Shown: positions 27,192 through 39,100, counted from the first letter of the stretch. The stretch is 64,000 bases of DNA from Cupriavidus metallidurans CH34 (GCF_000196015.1 NC_007973.1:62001-126000), one strand, 5' to 3'. Numbers and translations: made by a program. The notes: generated by a model not told the origin, from the sequence alone.

Positions 27192-28049
27192 ATGACCGCA
27201 GCCGAAGACGACGATACCCGGGACGATATTGCCGACGACACCAGGCGTGCGGGCATCCAGTCCATCGAGGTGGGATTCCGGCTGCTGCAGGCGCTGGCCG
27301 CGTCGCCGCGCGCGATGATGCTGCGCGACCTGGCCGCGGCGGCGGACATGAGTCCGGCCAAGGCGCACCGCTATCTGGTTAGCTTCCAGCGGCTGGGCGC
27401 CGTGACGCAGGACGCCGTGAGCCAGCGCTACGACCTTGGCCCGTTCGCGCTGCAGCTTGGCCTGGCCGGGCTGAACCGGCTCGACCCGGTGCGCAAGGCG
27501 CGCCCGATCCTGTCGCAGCTGCGTGACGAGATCGACCAGACCGCCGGTATCGCCGTGTGGGGCAACCACGGGCCGACCATCGTCCACTGGGAGGAATCGA
27601 GCCATCCGGTCAGCGCCAGCCTGCGGCTCGGTGACGTCATGCCGATGCTCAACTCGGCCACGGGCCGCCTTTATGGGGCTTATCTGTCGCGCCGCCAGAC
27701 ACTGCCGCTGATCGAGCGGGAACTGGCCACGCGTGGCACCGTCCCACTGCCTGACATGCCCGTATCGCTGGACGAATATGACGCGATCTGCGCGGACGTG
27801 CGAGAGCACGGCGCGGCACGCACGCGCGGCGGGGTGTTGCCGGGCATCAATGCGATCTCCACGCCCGTGTTCGACGCGAATGGCCATCTGGCGATGGCGC
27901 TGATCGTGCTCGGCGCGCAGAGCGTATTCGATGCAGAATGGGGCGGTACGGTGGATCGGCGCGTGCGCGATATCGCCCGGCAAATCTCTTCGGAACTCGG
28001 TTACCTAGATGGCAACCAACGGGCCGGACAAACCGGTCAAACCTCGTAG
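27192..28049 (+). CDS. IclR-family transcriptional regulator
   Basis: A 285-residue IclR regulator. The N-terminal winged helix spans about residues 22-80 (IQSIEVGFRLLQALAASPRA, then RDLAAAADMSPAKAHRYLVS), followed by the effector domain. Divergent orientation to the FAA hydrolase, with 103 bases between, suggests that gene as the target. The effector is probably an aromatic acid or derivative, by analogy with the family only. Its last 41 bases overlap the start of the DUF3108 gene. Confidence 0.88.
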   Translation: MTAAEDDDTRDDIADDTRRAGIQSIEVGFRLLQALAASPRAMMLRDLAAAADMSPAKAHRYLVSFQRLGAVTQDAVSQRYDLGPFALQLGLAGLNRLDPVRKARPILSQLRDEIDQTAGIAVWGNHGPTIVHWEESSHPVSASLRLGDVMPMLNSATGRLYGAYLSRRQTLPLIERELATRGTVPLPDMPVSLDEYDAICADVREHGAARTRGGVLPGINAISTPVFDANGHLAMALIVLGAQSVFDAEWGGTVDRRVRDIARQISSELGYLDGNQRAGQTGQTS

Positions 28050-29106
28050 TCGGTCGCGGGGCGGCACGCTGAGCTGGTGGCAGCGCCGTCGCAGATGGGT
28101 TGTGGTCATTCTGCTGGTGGTGGCCGCCCATTTGCTGGCGCTGCTGCGTCTGGTTCATGCGCCGGCGCCGAGCCTGCCCGATATCGAGCCGACCCCAACG
28201 CTCGACGCCATCCTGCTGCCGCCGCCCAAGCCACCGGCTCCGCCGGCGCCTCCTCCGCCCGTGCCCGCGCCACGACCGGTGCCGCAGCCGCCAGCCCCTT
28301 CACCACCGCCAAAACCTGCGCCGCCGGAACCCGCGCCGGCACTCGCCACGGCGGAAAGCGGCCAGACCACGACAACCACCGGATCAGGCGGAGAGGGATC
28401 GGCGGCGGCTGCGCCGCCCGCAGCGACGCCGGCAGCCCCAGCGGCCCCACCGAGCCCGCCCGCGCCCAGGTACGACGCACCGCCGTCGGTGGTGCTGCGC
28501 TATGCCAGTTTTGTCAATGGCGTGCAGAACCCCGATGGCCGGATCACGTGGCAGCAGGACGGTCAGCACTACCGGCTGGCGGTGGAAACCCGCGTGCTCT
28601 GGTTCCGCTTTGCGTTTCAGAGCTCGGGCGACATGAACGACGGGGGGCTGAATCCCACACGTTACGAGGAGGCCCGGCGCAGCAAGGTCGAAGTCGCCCG
28701 CTTTGATCGCACGGCAGGCACAGTGGTGTTTGAAACGCGTGGCGGACAGGTGCCAATGCCGTCAGCATTCCAGGACCGCTTCAGCGTGTTCCTGCAACTG
28801 GTTGGGTGGGCGCGGGGCGATCCGCAGCGCTATGCGACCCCGGGCGTGACGGAGACGTTCAACGTGTCCGACACGCGGGAAGTGGAAGTCATGCAGGTGC
28901 AGTACGTTGGCGAACAGGACATTGATATCGGTATCGACAGGGTGCGCACGAAGCACTTCGTGCGCCTGCCGCGCCACCCGAACGACAAACGCAAGGTGGA
29001 AATCTGGCTGGCGCCGTCCCTGAACTGGATGCCGGCGCGTCTGCGTCAGACGGAGCCTGATGGCACTCAGATCGATCTCGTCTATCGTAGTAGTGAGACA
29101 CATTGA
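28009..29106 (+). CDS. DUF3108 domain-containing protein with TonB-like proline-rich N-terminus
   Basis: A 365-residue protein. After a basic N-terminus there is one membrane helix (WVVVILLVVAAHLLALL), then a Pro/Ala-rich linker of about 100 residues resembling TonB, and a C-terminal DUF3108 domain of about 200 residues (from VVLRYASFVNG to QIDLVYRS). It is therefore anchored in the inner membrane with a periplasmic domain. The function of DUF3108 is unknown. The start overlaps the end of iclR-like gene by 41 bases; no better downstream ATG precedes the membrane helix. Confidence 0.83.
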   Translation: MATNGPDKPVKPRSRSRGGTLSWWQRRRRWVVVILLVVAAHLLALLRLVHAPAPSLPDIEPTPTLDAILLPPPKPPAPPAPPPPVPAPRPVPQPPAPSPPPKPAPPEPAPALATAESGQTTTTTGSGGEGSAAAAPPAATPAAPAAPPSPPAPRYDAPPSVVLRYASFVNGVQNPDGRITWQQDGQHYRLAVETRVLWFRFAFQSSGDMNDGGLNPTRYEEARRSKVEVARFDRTAGTVVFETRGGQVPMPSAFQDRFSVFLQLVGWARGDPQRYATPGVTETFNVSDTREVEVMQVQYVGEQDIDIGIDRVRTKHFVRLPRHPNDKRKVEIWLAPSLNWMPARLRQTEPDGTQIDLVYRSSETH

Positions 29107-29160
29107 CGAATGCGCCTTGGGAGCCGGTGGGTGGCGCCATGACCGTACGGAGACTGACAC

Positions 29161-30009
29161 ATGTCTGACACTTCCGCATCGACCGCGTCGCAAACGAACC
29201 GGCTTCGGGTCGGGGATGTGCATTTGCAAGTGCGCGTCGATGGTACCGAAGGCCCTTGGGTGATCCTGGCCCATGCGCTCGGTGCGAATCTGACTTTGTG
29301 GGATGACACCGCGCGGCACCTTGCCGCACGCTATCGCGTGCTGCGTTTCGACATGCGGGGCCATGGGGGTAGCGATGCGCCGGTGGGCGCCTACACGATG
29401 ACGCGGCTGGCCGACGACGTGGTGGCGCTGATGGACGAACTCGATATCGCGCAGGCCCACTTCTGTGGGGTGTCGGTGGGCGGTATGGTGGCGCAGACGT
29501 TGGGCGTGCGCCATCCGGAGCGGCTGTTGTCGCTGACGCTGGTGGACACGATTCACCACACGCCGCTGGAAGCCCGGGCGATGTGGGCCGACCGGATCGG
29601 ACAGGTGGAAGCGCATGGCATGGGCGGGACCGTCGAGTCGACGCTGAATCGGTGGCTGACCGCACCGTTCCGGGAGCGGCACCCAGAAATCGTCGAGAGA
29701 ATCAGGAAAATGTTGCTGGAAACACCAGTGCGCGGCTATGTTGGTGTAGCGCAGGCCATCGAAGCCTTCGATCTGGCCCGCGCGATCTCCCGGATTCACT
29801 GCCCGACGCTAGTGGTGGTCGGCGACAAGGACGAGGGCTCGCCGGTGTCGATCGCCGAAGCCATCGCCCGTGAGATTCACGGTTCAAGGCTGGAAGTGCT
29901 GCCGGACGCGGCGCACCTGTCATTCATCGAACAACCGGAACGTTTCCATGCGATGTTCGACGCGTTCCTGGGACACGCGGCTTGTGGCGGCCAGTGTGAT
30001 ATTCCGTAA
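29161..30009 (+). CDS. Alpha/beta hydrolase, 3-oxoadipate enol-lactonase-like
   Basis: A 282-residue alpha/beta-hydrolase with nucleophile in GVSVGGMVAQ, Asp in VVGDKDEGSPV and His in DAAHLSFIEQP. The sequence resembles PcaD, which opens 3-oxoadipate enol-lactone in the beta-ketoadipate pathway. No other pca gene is in the window, so the substrate is uncertain. It follows the DUF3108 gene by 54 bases on the same strand. Confidence 0.83.
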   Translation: MSDTSASTASQTNRLRVGDVHLQVRVDGTEGPWVILAHALGANLTLWDDTARHLAARYRVLRFDMRGHGGSDAPVGAYTMTRLADDVVALMDELDIAQAHFCGVSVGGMVAQTLGVRHPERLLSLTLVDTIHHTPLEARAMWADRIGQVEAHGMGGTVESTLNRWLTAPFRERHPEIVERIRKMLLETPVRGYVGVAQAIEAFDLARAISRIHCPTLVVVGDKDEGSPVSIAEAIAREIHGSRLEVLPDAAHLSFIEQPERFHAMFDAFLGHAACGGQCDIP

Positions 30010-30244
30010 CGCCATTGGAAATATCGCAACACAGTAGTGCACGGCGCTCAAGAAACTTGCAGGCTGCGCCGATGCCCAATGTAAGAGGGCAGCAATGGCA
30101 CGACAAGGTCCGCCCGGTCGTACAACTTGAATTACGGGCGACTACCCTCAGCTTGGAGAGGAAATCGCGTCAATTCCATAGGCCTTGTGCCGGGAGCGCA
30201 GCAATGCGCGGAGTTGCCGCTAACTATGCCAGGAGGAAAGTGCG

Positions 30245-30502
30245 ATGCAAATGATCTACAACAGCGACAATTACTGCATTGTCGAGTTTGGAGCAGACGT
30301 CGAGCATGCGACCCTTGCCTCGGGCGGTTACGAGATCGTCGACAAGAATCTGAAACGCGAAATTTTCCTCGGTGGCCTGATGGCCGAGACCTTCCGCGCC
30401 GATGTGACGCGTTTGATCGAGAGCGAACCCTCCGTGGAAGAAGTCGATGAGTTTCTCGGCAAATTCGATACGGTGATGAACAACCCGCTGGTCATGCACT
30501 GA
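30245..30502 (+). CDS. DUF3567 domain-containing protein
   Basis: A short 85-residue protein (MQMIYNSDNYCIVEFGADVE at the N-terminus) matching a betaproteobacterial family of unknown function. It has an AGGAGG-type ribosome site directly before the ATG (CCAGGAGGAAAGTGCG). The high ribosome-site quality and the following terminator hairpin suggest a well-expressed single gene. The 235 bases before it hold no other gene. Confidence 0.82.
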   Translation: MQMIYNSDNYCIVEFGADVEHATLASGGYEIVDKNLKREIFLGGLMAETFRADVTRLIESEPSVEEVDEFLGKFDTVMNNPLVMH

Positions 30503-30569
30503 CCACTGGCGCGTCGCATCACACCGGGAGGCGCGGCGGCGGTAGACCGTTTGTCCGCCTCCAAAAACA

Positions 30570-30591
30570 AACGCCCGCTTTTGCGGGCGTT
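30570..30591 (+). terminator. Hairpin after the DUF3567 gene
   Basis: AACGCCCGC (30570-30578) pairs perfectly with GCGGGCGTT (30583-30591) around a four-T loop. The following GCTGTCTTCT is T-rich but broken, so termination is likely yet less certain. It also lies at the convergent junction with the rhodanese gene. Confidence 0.65.
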
Positions 30592-30620
30592 GCTGTCTTC
30601 TCAGAAGTCGCGAAATCAGA

Positions 30621-31013
30621 TCAATATTGTTCCCAGGGTAGCCCGTCGTGACGCCAACCGTTGACCGTGTTGCGATGGCGCTGGGCGTCGAGGTCGCCTT
30701 CGAATCCATGCAGTACGCAGTAGATAGTGGCGAATCCGGCGCCTTCCAGCGCGCGAGCGGCTGCGGACGACCGGTTGCCGCTGCGGCAGATCAGCACGAC
30801 CGGGCGGGCCGAGGCTTGCCCGGCCAGTTTTTTCACCGCCTGCACGAAATGCGGATTGACCTCCCAGTCGGGGCCGTCGTTCCAGGGAACGTTGTGCGCC
30901 CCGCGGGGATGACCGACGAACAGGTATTCCATCTCGCTGCGGCAATCGATGAACAATGCATCGGGCTCGCCTTCGAGCAGGGTCCGGGCGTCATTGGGGC
31001 TGAGGGTTTGCAT
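30621..31013 (-). CDS. Rhodanese-like domain protein
   Basis: A 130-residue single-domain rhodanese. The active-site loop is ICRSGNRSS with the sulfur-carrying Cys at residue 76, and the CH2A-like segments DCRSEMEYLFVGH and GAHNVPW are present. No signal peptide is seen with the start at 31013, so it is probably cytosolic. The open frame continues to 31238, but the extra sequence looks like noncoding upstream DNA. It is divergent from the methionine synthase genes. Confidence 0.87.
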   Translation of the reverse strand: MQTLSPNDARTLLEGEPDALFIDCRSEMEYLFVGHPRGAHNVPWNDGPDWEVNPHFVQAVKKLAGQASARPVVLICRSGNRSSAAARALEGAGFATIYCVLHGFEGDLDAQRHRNTVNGWRHDGLPWEQY

Positions 31014-31236
31014 GGTGCGGATAAGCGTGACGAATGCGTCTCTCAGTGTAGGCGCGCGGCCGGTTGCTGACAACTGGCCCGGCACCCGGGCCGACACCGG
31101 GCCCGACACCCGGCCATCAATGTGGCAGGGCAAGTCCCTGACCGCCGCAATGCCTTGATCTACCTGATAAAATCGCCGGTTCTGAATTGTCACAAACTGC
31201 GCGGCTCCGCCGTCGCATCGAAGATCGAGCCCCACC

Positions 31237-32304
31237 ATGAGCGCCGCCCAATCCCAACCACGCCCCTACACCCGGGCCGCCAGCCTGCCGAAGCTGCTGC
31301 GCGACCGCATTCTGATTCTCGACGGCGCGATGGGCACGATGATCCAGCGTTACAAGCTCACGGAAGCTGACTATCGGGGCACGCGCTTCGCCGACCATCG
31401 GATCGACGTGAAGGGCAATAACGAATTGCTGCTGCTGACCCGTCCGCAGGTCATCACGGAGATTCATGAGCAGTACCTGGCCGCCGGCGCCGACCTGATC
31501 GAGACGAACACGTTCGGCGCCACGCGCGTGGCGCAGGAAGACTACAAGATGGCCGACCTCGCGTACGAGATGAACGTCGAGGCCGCCCGCCTGGCGCGCG
31601 CCGCGTGCGACAAGTACAGCACGCCGGACAAGCCGCGCTTCGTGGCCGGTGCGTTCGGCCCGACGCCGAAGACGGCCAGCATCAGCCCGGACGTCAACGA
31701 CCCGGGCGCGCGCAATGTCACCTTCGAGGAACTGCGCGATTCGTACTACGAACAGGGCAAGGCCCTGCTCGAAGGCGGGGCCGATGTGTTCCTGGTCGAG
31801 ACAATTTTTGACACGCTCAACGCCAAGGCCGCGCTGTTCGCGATCGACCAGTTGTTCGAGGACACCGGCGAGCGCGTGCCGGTGATGATCTCGGGCACCG
31901 TGACCGATGCCTCGGGCCGCATTCTCTCCGGTCAGACCGTGGAGGCGTTCTGGAACAGCCTGCGCCACGCGAAGCCTGTCACGTTCGGCCTGAACTGCGC
32001 GCTTGGCGCCACGCTGATGCGCCCGTACATCGCCGAACTGGCCAAGGTGTGCGATGCCGCGGTGTCGTGCTACCCGAACGCCGGCCTGCCCAATCCGATG
32101 AGCGATACCGGCTTTGATGAAACGCCCGAGGTCACTTCCGCGCTGGTGGAGGAGTTCGCGGCATCCGGCCTGGTGAACCTGGTGGGCGGCTGCTGTGGCA
32201 CCACGCCCGATCACATCGCTGCCATCGCCAAGAGCGTGGCCAACAAGACGCCACGCACCTGGCCCGGCCAGTATCGCGAAGACACCGCACAATCCGCCGC
32301 CTGA
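31237..32304 (+). CDS. metH: Methionine synthase, homocysteine-binding module (split MetH, N-terminal part)
   Basis: This 355-residue protein is the homocysteine S-methyltransferase domain of cobalamin-dependent methionine synthase. The N-terminal [18 protein letters not shown] and the zinc ligands in GLNCALGA and [10 protein letters not shown] are clear. In E. coli this module is fused to the rest of MetH; here the remaining domains are in the next gene, 28 bases downstream. The two proteins must meet for catalysis. The sequence continues normally to its own stop, so this is a genuine split and not a frameshift. Confidence 0.94.
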   Translation: MSAAQSQPRPYTRAASLPKLLRDRILILDGAMGTMIQRYKLTEADYRGTRFADHRIDVKGNNELLLLTRPQVITEIHEQYLAAGADLIETNTFGATRVAQEDYKMADLAYEMNVEAARLARAACDKYSTPDKPRFVAGAFGPTPKTASISPDVNDPGARNVTFEELRDSYYEQGKALLEGGADVFLVETIFDTLNAKAALFAIDQLFEDTGERVPVMISGTVTDASGRILSGQTVEAFWNSLRHAKPVTFGLNCALGATLMRPYIAELAKVCDAAVSCYPNAGLPNPMSDTGFDETPEVTSALVEEFAASGLVNLVGGCCGTTPDHIAAIAKSVANKTPRTWPGQYREDTAQSAA

Positions 32305-32332
32305 AGCCATCGTACGCAAGAGAACAGAAATC

Positions 32333-35080
<2,748 letters not shown>

Positions 35081-35100
35081 AAGCTGTAACCAGGTGCAAG

Positions 35101-35138
35101 AGCCGGGATACCGCGCGCGCGTGGCATCCCGGCTTTTT
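35101..35138 (+). terminator. Rho-independent terminator after metH
   Basis: AGCCGGGAT (35101-35109) pairs perfectly with ATCCCGGCT (35126-35134) around a GC-rich 16-base loop, and five T follow (35134-35138). It lies 20 bases after the metH stop. Confidence 0.9.
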
Positions 35139-35385
35139 CATATTTGGCGTCAGCCGTTGATGGTTGGGGGCAGGCCCGCGATGCCCTCGCATGGCGCGCT
35201 GTGTTGAATCGCGTCGAATCGTGCCGATTTGTAGCAGCGATGTCCTCACCTCTGCTTACAGGGCATTACAAGTCCTCACAGAAGCGAGTGGAGCGAGTCC
35301 ATAGACTGGGCCTCAGTTCACGTGACACCGCGTGAATGCCGCGGCGAATGTTTCGCTGCGGGGCATTCCAGTAAAGGAGTCTTCC
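35139..35385. other. Intergenic region before the small secreted protein
   Basis: No gene is visible here. An inverted repeat TTCACG (35317-35322) and CGTGAA (35331-35336) and an imperfect GC-rich hairpin just after it (35338-35364) lie in what should be the promoter or leader of the gene at 35386. I cannot name a specific regulator. Confidence 0.45.
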
Positions 35386-35724
35386 ATGAACAAGCTGCTG
35401 ATCTCCCTGTCCGCCCTGTCGATTGCCGCCGCCTCGTCGCTTGCGATGGCGCAAGGCACTGGAGCCACCGCCGGAACTGCCGGCACACAGGCCGGCGTCG
35501 GTGCCGCTGTGAACGCGCCGTCCCTGCAAACCGGCACTGGCGCATCGGTCAATGCTTCCGGTGGTGCGGTGACGCCTGGGGCCTCGGCTGACGGCGGTAC
35601 CGGTGCCCAGATGGATGCGCCGAAGGGCCATCAGGGCAAGCAAGCCAAGGGCAAGTCCAAGAAGGGCGAAACCAGCGAATCCAGTGCCAGCGCGGGTGGT
35701 CAGGCCGGTACGAAGATGCAGTAA
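35386..35724 (+). CDS. Small secreted Gly/Ala-rich protein, function unknown
   Basis: A 112-residue protein with a clear Sec signal peptide (MNKLLISLSALSIAAASSLA, cleavage after AMA). The mature part is low-complexity: Gly/Ala/Thr repeats such as GTGATAGTAGTQAGVG, then a Lys-rich block (KGHQGKQAKGKSKKGE) and a Ser/Gly tail. The ribosome site AAAGGAG precedes the ATG at 35386; the upstream frame to 35332 is not needed. I do not recognise a named family. The composition suggests a flexible, positively charged periplasmic or surface protein. Confidence 0.75.
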   Translation: MNKLLISLSALSIAAASSLAMAQGTGATAGTAGTQAGVGAAVNAPSLQTGTGASVNASGGAVTPGASADGGTGAQMDAPKGHQGKQAKGKSKKGETSESSASAGGQAGTKMQ

Positions 35725-35796
35725 TCCGGTCAGGTGCCGGGGCGGGCCCCTCCAGACCGCCCCAGCTCCCACTGTCGACAGACCTCGACAAACCGG

Positions 35797-35821
35797 CAAC
35801 GGGCGCCTTGTGCGCCCGTTG
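35797..35821 (+). terminator. Perfect 10-bp hairpin after the small secreted protein gene
   Basis: CAACGGGCGC (35797-35806) pairs exactly with GCGCCCGTTG (35812-35821) around a 5-base loop. No T-run follows, so it may be a Rho-dependent 3' end stabiliser rather than an intrinsic terminator. Confidence 0.5.
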
Positions 35822-35973
35822 TGCATTTCCGACAGCGCGCGTGGGGGCAGGTATCCCTCCAGACATGTCAGCCTGAGACTGACATATTTGGCCGCGCGGC
35901 AGCACTACAATGCAAAAAAGCCGGCCCGGTCCATCCATCCGAAGCCGGGCCGTCCTTCACCGTGGAGACACAG

Positions 35974-36606
35974 ATGATTCGCGTCCTGATCGCCGACGAT
36001 CACGAGATCGTGCGTGCAGGTCTGCGCCAGTTCATTGCCGAGGAGCCTGACATCGAGGTGACGGGCGAAGCTGGCAGCGGCGACGAAGTGATGGCGCAGT
36101 TGCGCGACAGCGAGTTCGACGTGCTCGTGCTCGACATTTCCATGCCGGATCGGAATGGCATTGACGTGCTGAAGCTGATCCGACAGAGACTGCCTGCCTT
36201 GCCGGTGCTGATCCTGTCGACCTATCCGGAAGACCAGTACGCCATCAATCTGATACGTGCGGGAGCATCCGGTTACCTGACCAAGGAGTCGGCGCCGGAC
36301 GACCTCGTCAAGGCGATCCGCACCGTTGCCCAGGGACGACGTTACGTGAGTCCGACCGTGGCCGACCTGCTGATCGGCGGACTGGACAAGCCCACCGATC
36401 AGCCCGTGCACCGCACGCTCTCCGAGCGCGAGTTCCAGATCTTCTGCAAGCTGTCACGCGGGCAATCCGTCTCGGTCATCGCTGACGAACTGTTCCTGAG
36501 CGTCAAGACGGTGAGTACCTATCGTTCACGCATCCTGGAGAAGATGGGGATGAAGACCAATGCCGATCTGACGTACTACGCCATCAAGAACGGCCTGGTG
36601 GAGTAA
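35974..36606 (+). CDS. NarL/FixJ-family response regulator
   Basis: A 210-residue two-domain regulator. The receiver (about residues 1-120) has the acidic pair in LIADDHEIVRAG, the phosphoacceptor Asp in VLVLDISMPDRNG, the Thr/Ser position in LILSTYPEDQ and Lys in YLTKESAPD. A LuxR-type helix-turn-helix follows (LSEREFQIFCKLSRGQS, then ELFLSVKTVSTYRSRILEKM). The likely partner kinase is the HisKA_3 protein encoded at 37240-38625. The ATG at 35974 follows GTGGAGAC; an 8-bp inverted repeat (35922-35929 with 35945-35952) lies in the leader. Its TAA is immediately followed by a repeat element. Confidence 0.9.
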   Translation: MIRVLIADDHEIVRAGLRQFIAEEPDIEVTGEAGSGDEVMAQLRDSEFDVLVLDISMPDRNGIDVLKLIRQRLPALPVLILSTYPEDQYAINLIRAGASGYLTKESAPDDLVKAIRTVAQGRRYVSPTVADLLIGGLDKPTDQPVHRTLSEREFQIFCKLSRGQSVSVIADELFLSVKTVSTYRSRILEKMGMKTNADLTYYAIKNGLVE

Positions 36607-36718
36607 GAGGTGCTATCAAAAAGATTCTGGCGTCGTTGCGGGGCCTTGCCGTACGACTTGTACTGTCTGCGGCCCCCCGCCTAGCCAGAACCGATTCGCT
36701 TCATTTTGATCGCGCCTC
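36607..36718 (+). repeat. Dispersed palindromic repeat, copy 3 (short form)
   Basis: A 112-bp element starting at the base after the response regulator TAA. The left end GAGGTGCTATCAAAA and the right end TTTTGATCGCGCCTC are imperfect inverted repeats. Inside, GATTCTGGCGTCGTTGC is followed by GCGGGGCC, a GTAC...GTAC inner pair, GGCCCC and GCCAGAACCGATTCGCTTC. It is the closest relative of copy 1. It sits between two response regulator genes. Confidence 0.87.
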
Positions 36719-36766
36719 CAAGCAGGCTTCCATAAATCGCTCAATTTTCGGAACCATCATCGCACC

Positions 36767-37174
36767 ATGCCGGAGCAGCCCACTGCCTCCATACCCCGAC
36801 CACTGCGCGTCCTCCTGATCGAGGACTCGGCCGTGATTCGGAGCATGTTGATGGAGTACCTGACCGCGTTTCCGTTCGTGGAAGCCGTGGATTGGGCCGA
36901 TACGGAAAGCAAGGCGGTGGGGCTGGCCGCGGCCGGGGCCTATCACGTGGCGATCGTCGATCTGCAACTACGTCAGGGCAACGGCATCAATGTGCTGCGC
37001 GAGATGCAGAAGGCGCGGTTCCCGGGCATCCGCATCGTCTACACGAACCATGCGCAGGTATCGATGTACCGGCGCCAGTGCGCCGAAGCCGGCGCGGACT
37101 ATTTCTTCGACAAGTCACTCGAAATGGAGCAAGTGTTCCGGGTGATCGAGGACTACGCAATGTCGACGCCCTGA
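36767..37174 (+). CDS. Single-domain response regulator (receiver only)
   Basis: A 135-residue stand-alone receiver domain. Key residues are present: acidic pair in LLIEDSAVIRS, phosphoacceptor Asp in VAIVDLQLRQGNG, Thr in IVYTNHAQ and Lys in FFDKSLEMEQ. There is no output domain, so it may act through protein contact, as a phosphate sink, or in a relay with the neighbouring kinase. It is convergent with the kinase gene, 65 bases apart, and separated from the NarL-type regulator by a repeat. Confidence 0.85.
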   Translation: MPEQPTASIPRPLRVLLIEDSAVIRSMLMEYLTAFPFVEAVDWADTESKAVGLAAAGAYHVAIVDLQLRQGNGINVLREMQKARFPGIRIVYTNHAQVSMYRRQCAEAGADYFFDKSLEMEQVFRVIEDYAMSTP

Positions 37175-37239
37175 CGTTGACGTCCCTTGCTGCGTCACCT
37201 ATTCCAAGGCCCTTGGATCGGCGCCTCCATGCCTTCCCC

Positions 37240-38625
37240 TCACTCGGCCGGCTCTTCCTGCGCCAGCACCGCCGCGGTCAGCGGCACCTCGATCCCGATC
37301 GTCACACCGTGTCCCGGCGATGAATCCACTTCCATCGTGCCGCCCAGCGCCAGTACGCGCTGCTCCATGCCGAGCAGGCCGTGATGGCCGGCAATGCTGC
37401 CAGCGTCGAAATCGGGCGGCAAGCCACGGCCGTCGTCGCGCACGGTCAGCACCAGATGTTCGGTCGTGCACGCCAGGGTCACTGACACTTGCTTGGCCTC
37501 TGCGTACTTGCTGGCATTCGTTAGCGATTCCTGCACGATGCGGTACAGCGCGATGGCCGCAGGGTCGTTCAGTCTTGGCAGCGTCTCGGGCAGGTCCAGC
37601 GCGGTATCCCACTGGTTGCGCGTGCCGACATCTTCCACCAGTTGCACGATGGCCTCGCGCAGGCCCAGGTTCAGCAGCACGGTCGGACGCAGGTCCTCGA
37701 TCAGTTGTCGCTTGATCTGGATGGCCTGGTCCGCGTGCTGCATCACGCGCGTCAGCTTGTCGCGCGCCTCCGGATGCGTGTCTTGCACGCGCATCCGCAC
37801 CCAGTGCAGATCGAGCTTGATGGCGGTGAGGATGGCGCCGAGTTCGTCGTGCAGCTCGCGCGCCAGGCGCGTCTTTTCGTCTTCGGTCACGCGTTGCAGG
37901 TGAGCGGCCAGGGCGGACAGCTGGCGCGTGCGGGCGCGCACCTTGCGGTCGAGCCGCGCGCTTTCCTCTTCCAGTTCGGCCCGGGTGGCATCGGCCATTG
38001 CCATGCGGCGCGCGTGGCCCATGCCGAGCGTCACCATCAATACGATGTTGATGGCCGTGAGCAGCCCAATGCCATAGCGCGACAGTTGCAGGTCATGCTC
38101 GGCCGCTTCGAGATTGTGCGTGACCGTGCCCGACTCGCGCACCTGCAGATGCTCGAGACTGCGCCGGGCGTTCTCCATGGTCTGCTTGCCGAAGTCGGTG
38201 CGGACCATGTCGAGCGCCACGTCGAAGTCGCGCTTGCCGTAGACCAGCGTCAGTGCCATCTCGTTGAGTTTGCGCGTCACGAATTGGGACGCCTCGCCGA
38301 ATTGGCGCAGGCCTTCCGGATCGTTCGCGTAGTGCTGGCGGATGCGCGACATCAGTTCGTTGATGCGCGGCAGCGCCTTGTAGTACGGGTCGAGGTAGCT
38401 GTCCTTCCCGGTCAGCAGGAAGCCGCGCTGGCCGCCCTCTGCATTGACGAGTTCGGCGATCAGGTCGCCCAGGTCGTTCTGAAGCTGCTGCGAACGGATT
38501 GCCTCGATGTATCCCTCGCGCAGGCGCTGGTTGCCGGTCTCGGATGCGATCAGCACGGCCAGCGTCAGCATGATGCCGCTGACCAGCAGCAGTGTGTTTC
38601 GCACGAGTAGGGAATGCTTGGCCAT
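37240..38625 (-). CDS. Sensor histidine kinase with CHASE3 domain
   Basis: A 461-residue inner-membrane kinase. It has a first membrane helix (residues 9-27), a periplasmic CHASE3 sensor domain (about 35-175, with NAEGGQRGFLLTGKDSYLDPYY), a second helix, then a HisKA_3 dimerisation domain with the phospho-His in ARELHDELGAILTAI and a HATPase domain (NASKYAEAKQ, DDGRGLPPDF, HGLLGMEQRV). HisKA_3 kinases normally pair with NarL-type regulators such as the one at 35974-36606, although the genes point toward each other. Confidence 0.9.
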   Translation of the reverse strand: MAKHSLLVRNTLLLVSGIMLTLAVLIASETGNQRLREGYIEAIRSQQLQNDLGDLIAELVNAEGGQRGFLLTGKDSYLDPYYKALPRINELMSRIRQHYANDPEGLRQFGEASQFVTRKLNEMALTLVYGKRDFDVALDMVRTDFGKQTMENARRSLEHLQVRESGTVTHNLEAAEHDLQLSRYGIGLLTAINIVLMVTLGMGHARRMAMADATRAELEEESARLDRKVRARTRQLSALAAHLQRVTEDEKTRLARELHDELGAILTAIKLDLHWVRMRVQDTHPEARDKLTRVMQHADQAIQIKRQLIEDLRPTVLLNLGLREAIVQLVEDVGTRNQWDTALDLPETLPRLNDPAAIALYRIVQESLTNASKYAEAKQVSVTLACTTEHLVLTVRDDGRGLPPDFDAGSIAGHHGLLGMEQRVLALGGTMEVDSSPGHGVTIGIEVPLTAAVLAQEEPAE

Positions 38626-38905
38626 TGAGAATTACCGGTTAGAAGACCGTTTCCAGATGCGCGGCGGCCCGATGGGCGACCATCGCATCACATTGAGGGG
38701 CGGGGTCAATCGTAGCCGTGGGCCGGCCGGTCTCGCACCCGGTGTGGCGCTCGGTGCGCTGTAGGACTTGGCTGACATGGGAATCGGTCTGGATTCGGTG
38801 CCTGCTCTGGCGAGCGAACCCTACGATGAGGCTATGAGCTTGCGCGCCGTGGTGCAAGCCGGACGCGCCACTTTCGGCTCGCCCATCATCCGAGGGAGGC
38901 TGGAC

Positions 38906-39070
38906 ATGCTGTACTACGCACTCGTCTTCTTTATTGTTGCCCTGATCGCGGCGATCTTCGGATTCGGCGGCATTGCCGCCGGCGCGGTGGAAATTGCCAA
39001 GATCCTGTTCTTGATATTCCTGGTGGTGGCAATCGTAACGTTTGTAATGGGCCTGGTGCGCCGACGGTAA
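38906..39070 (+). CDS. DUF1328 small membrane protein
   Basis: A 54-residue protein with two hydrophobic segments ([20 protein letters not shown] and [20 protein letters not shown]) joined by a short Gly/Ala loop and ending in RRR. This is exactly the DUF1328/YtjA pattern and length. The ATG at 38906 has a GGGAGGC ribosome site. The frame runs upstream to 38768 but without family sequence. Often linked to envelope or general stress in Burkholderiales; the role here is inferred only. It is 30 bases before the DUF883 gene. Confidence 0.85.
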   Translation: MLYYALVFFIVALIAAIFGFGGIAAGAVEIAKILFLIFLVVAIVTFVMGLVRRR

Positions 39071-39100
39071 GTCGCCCCACGTCCGGAAACAGGAGATCCA

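Noticed and set aside
31014..31236. Possible riboswitch upstream of metH
   Set aside because: I looked for the conserved cobalamin or SAH riboswitch cores and saw neither.
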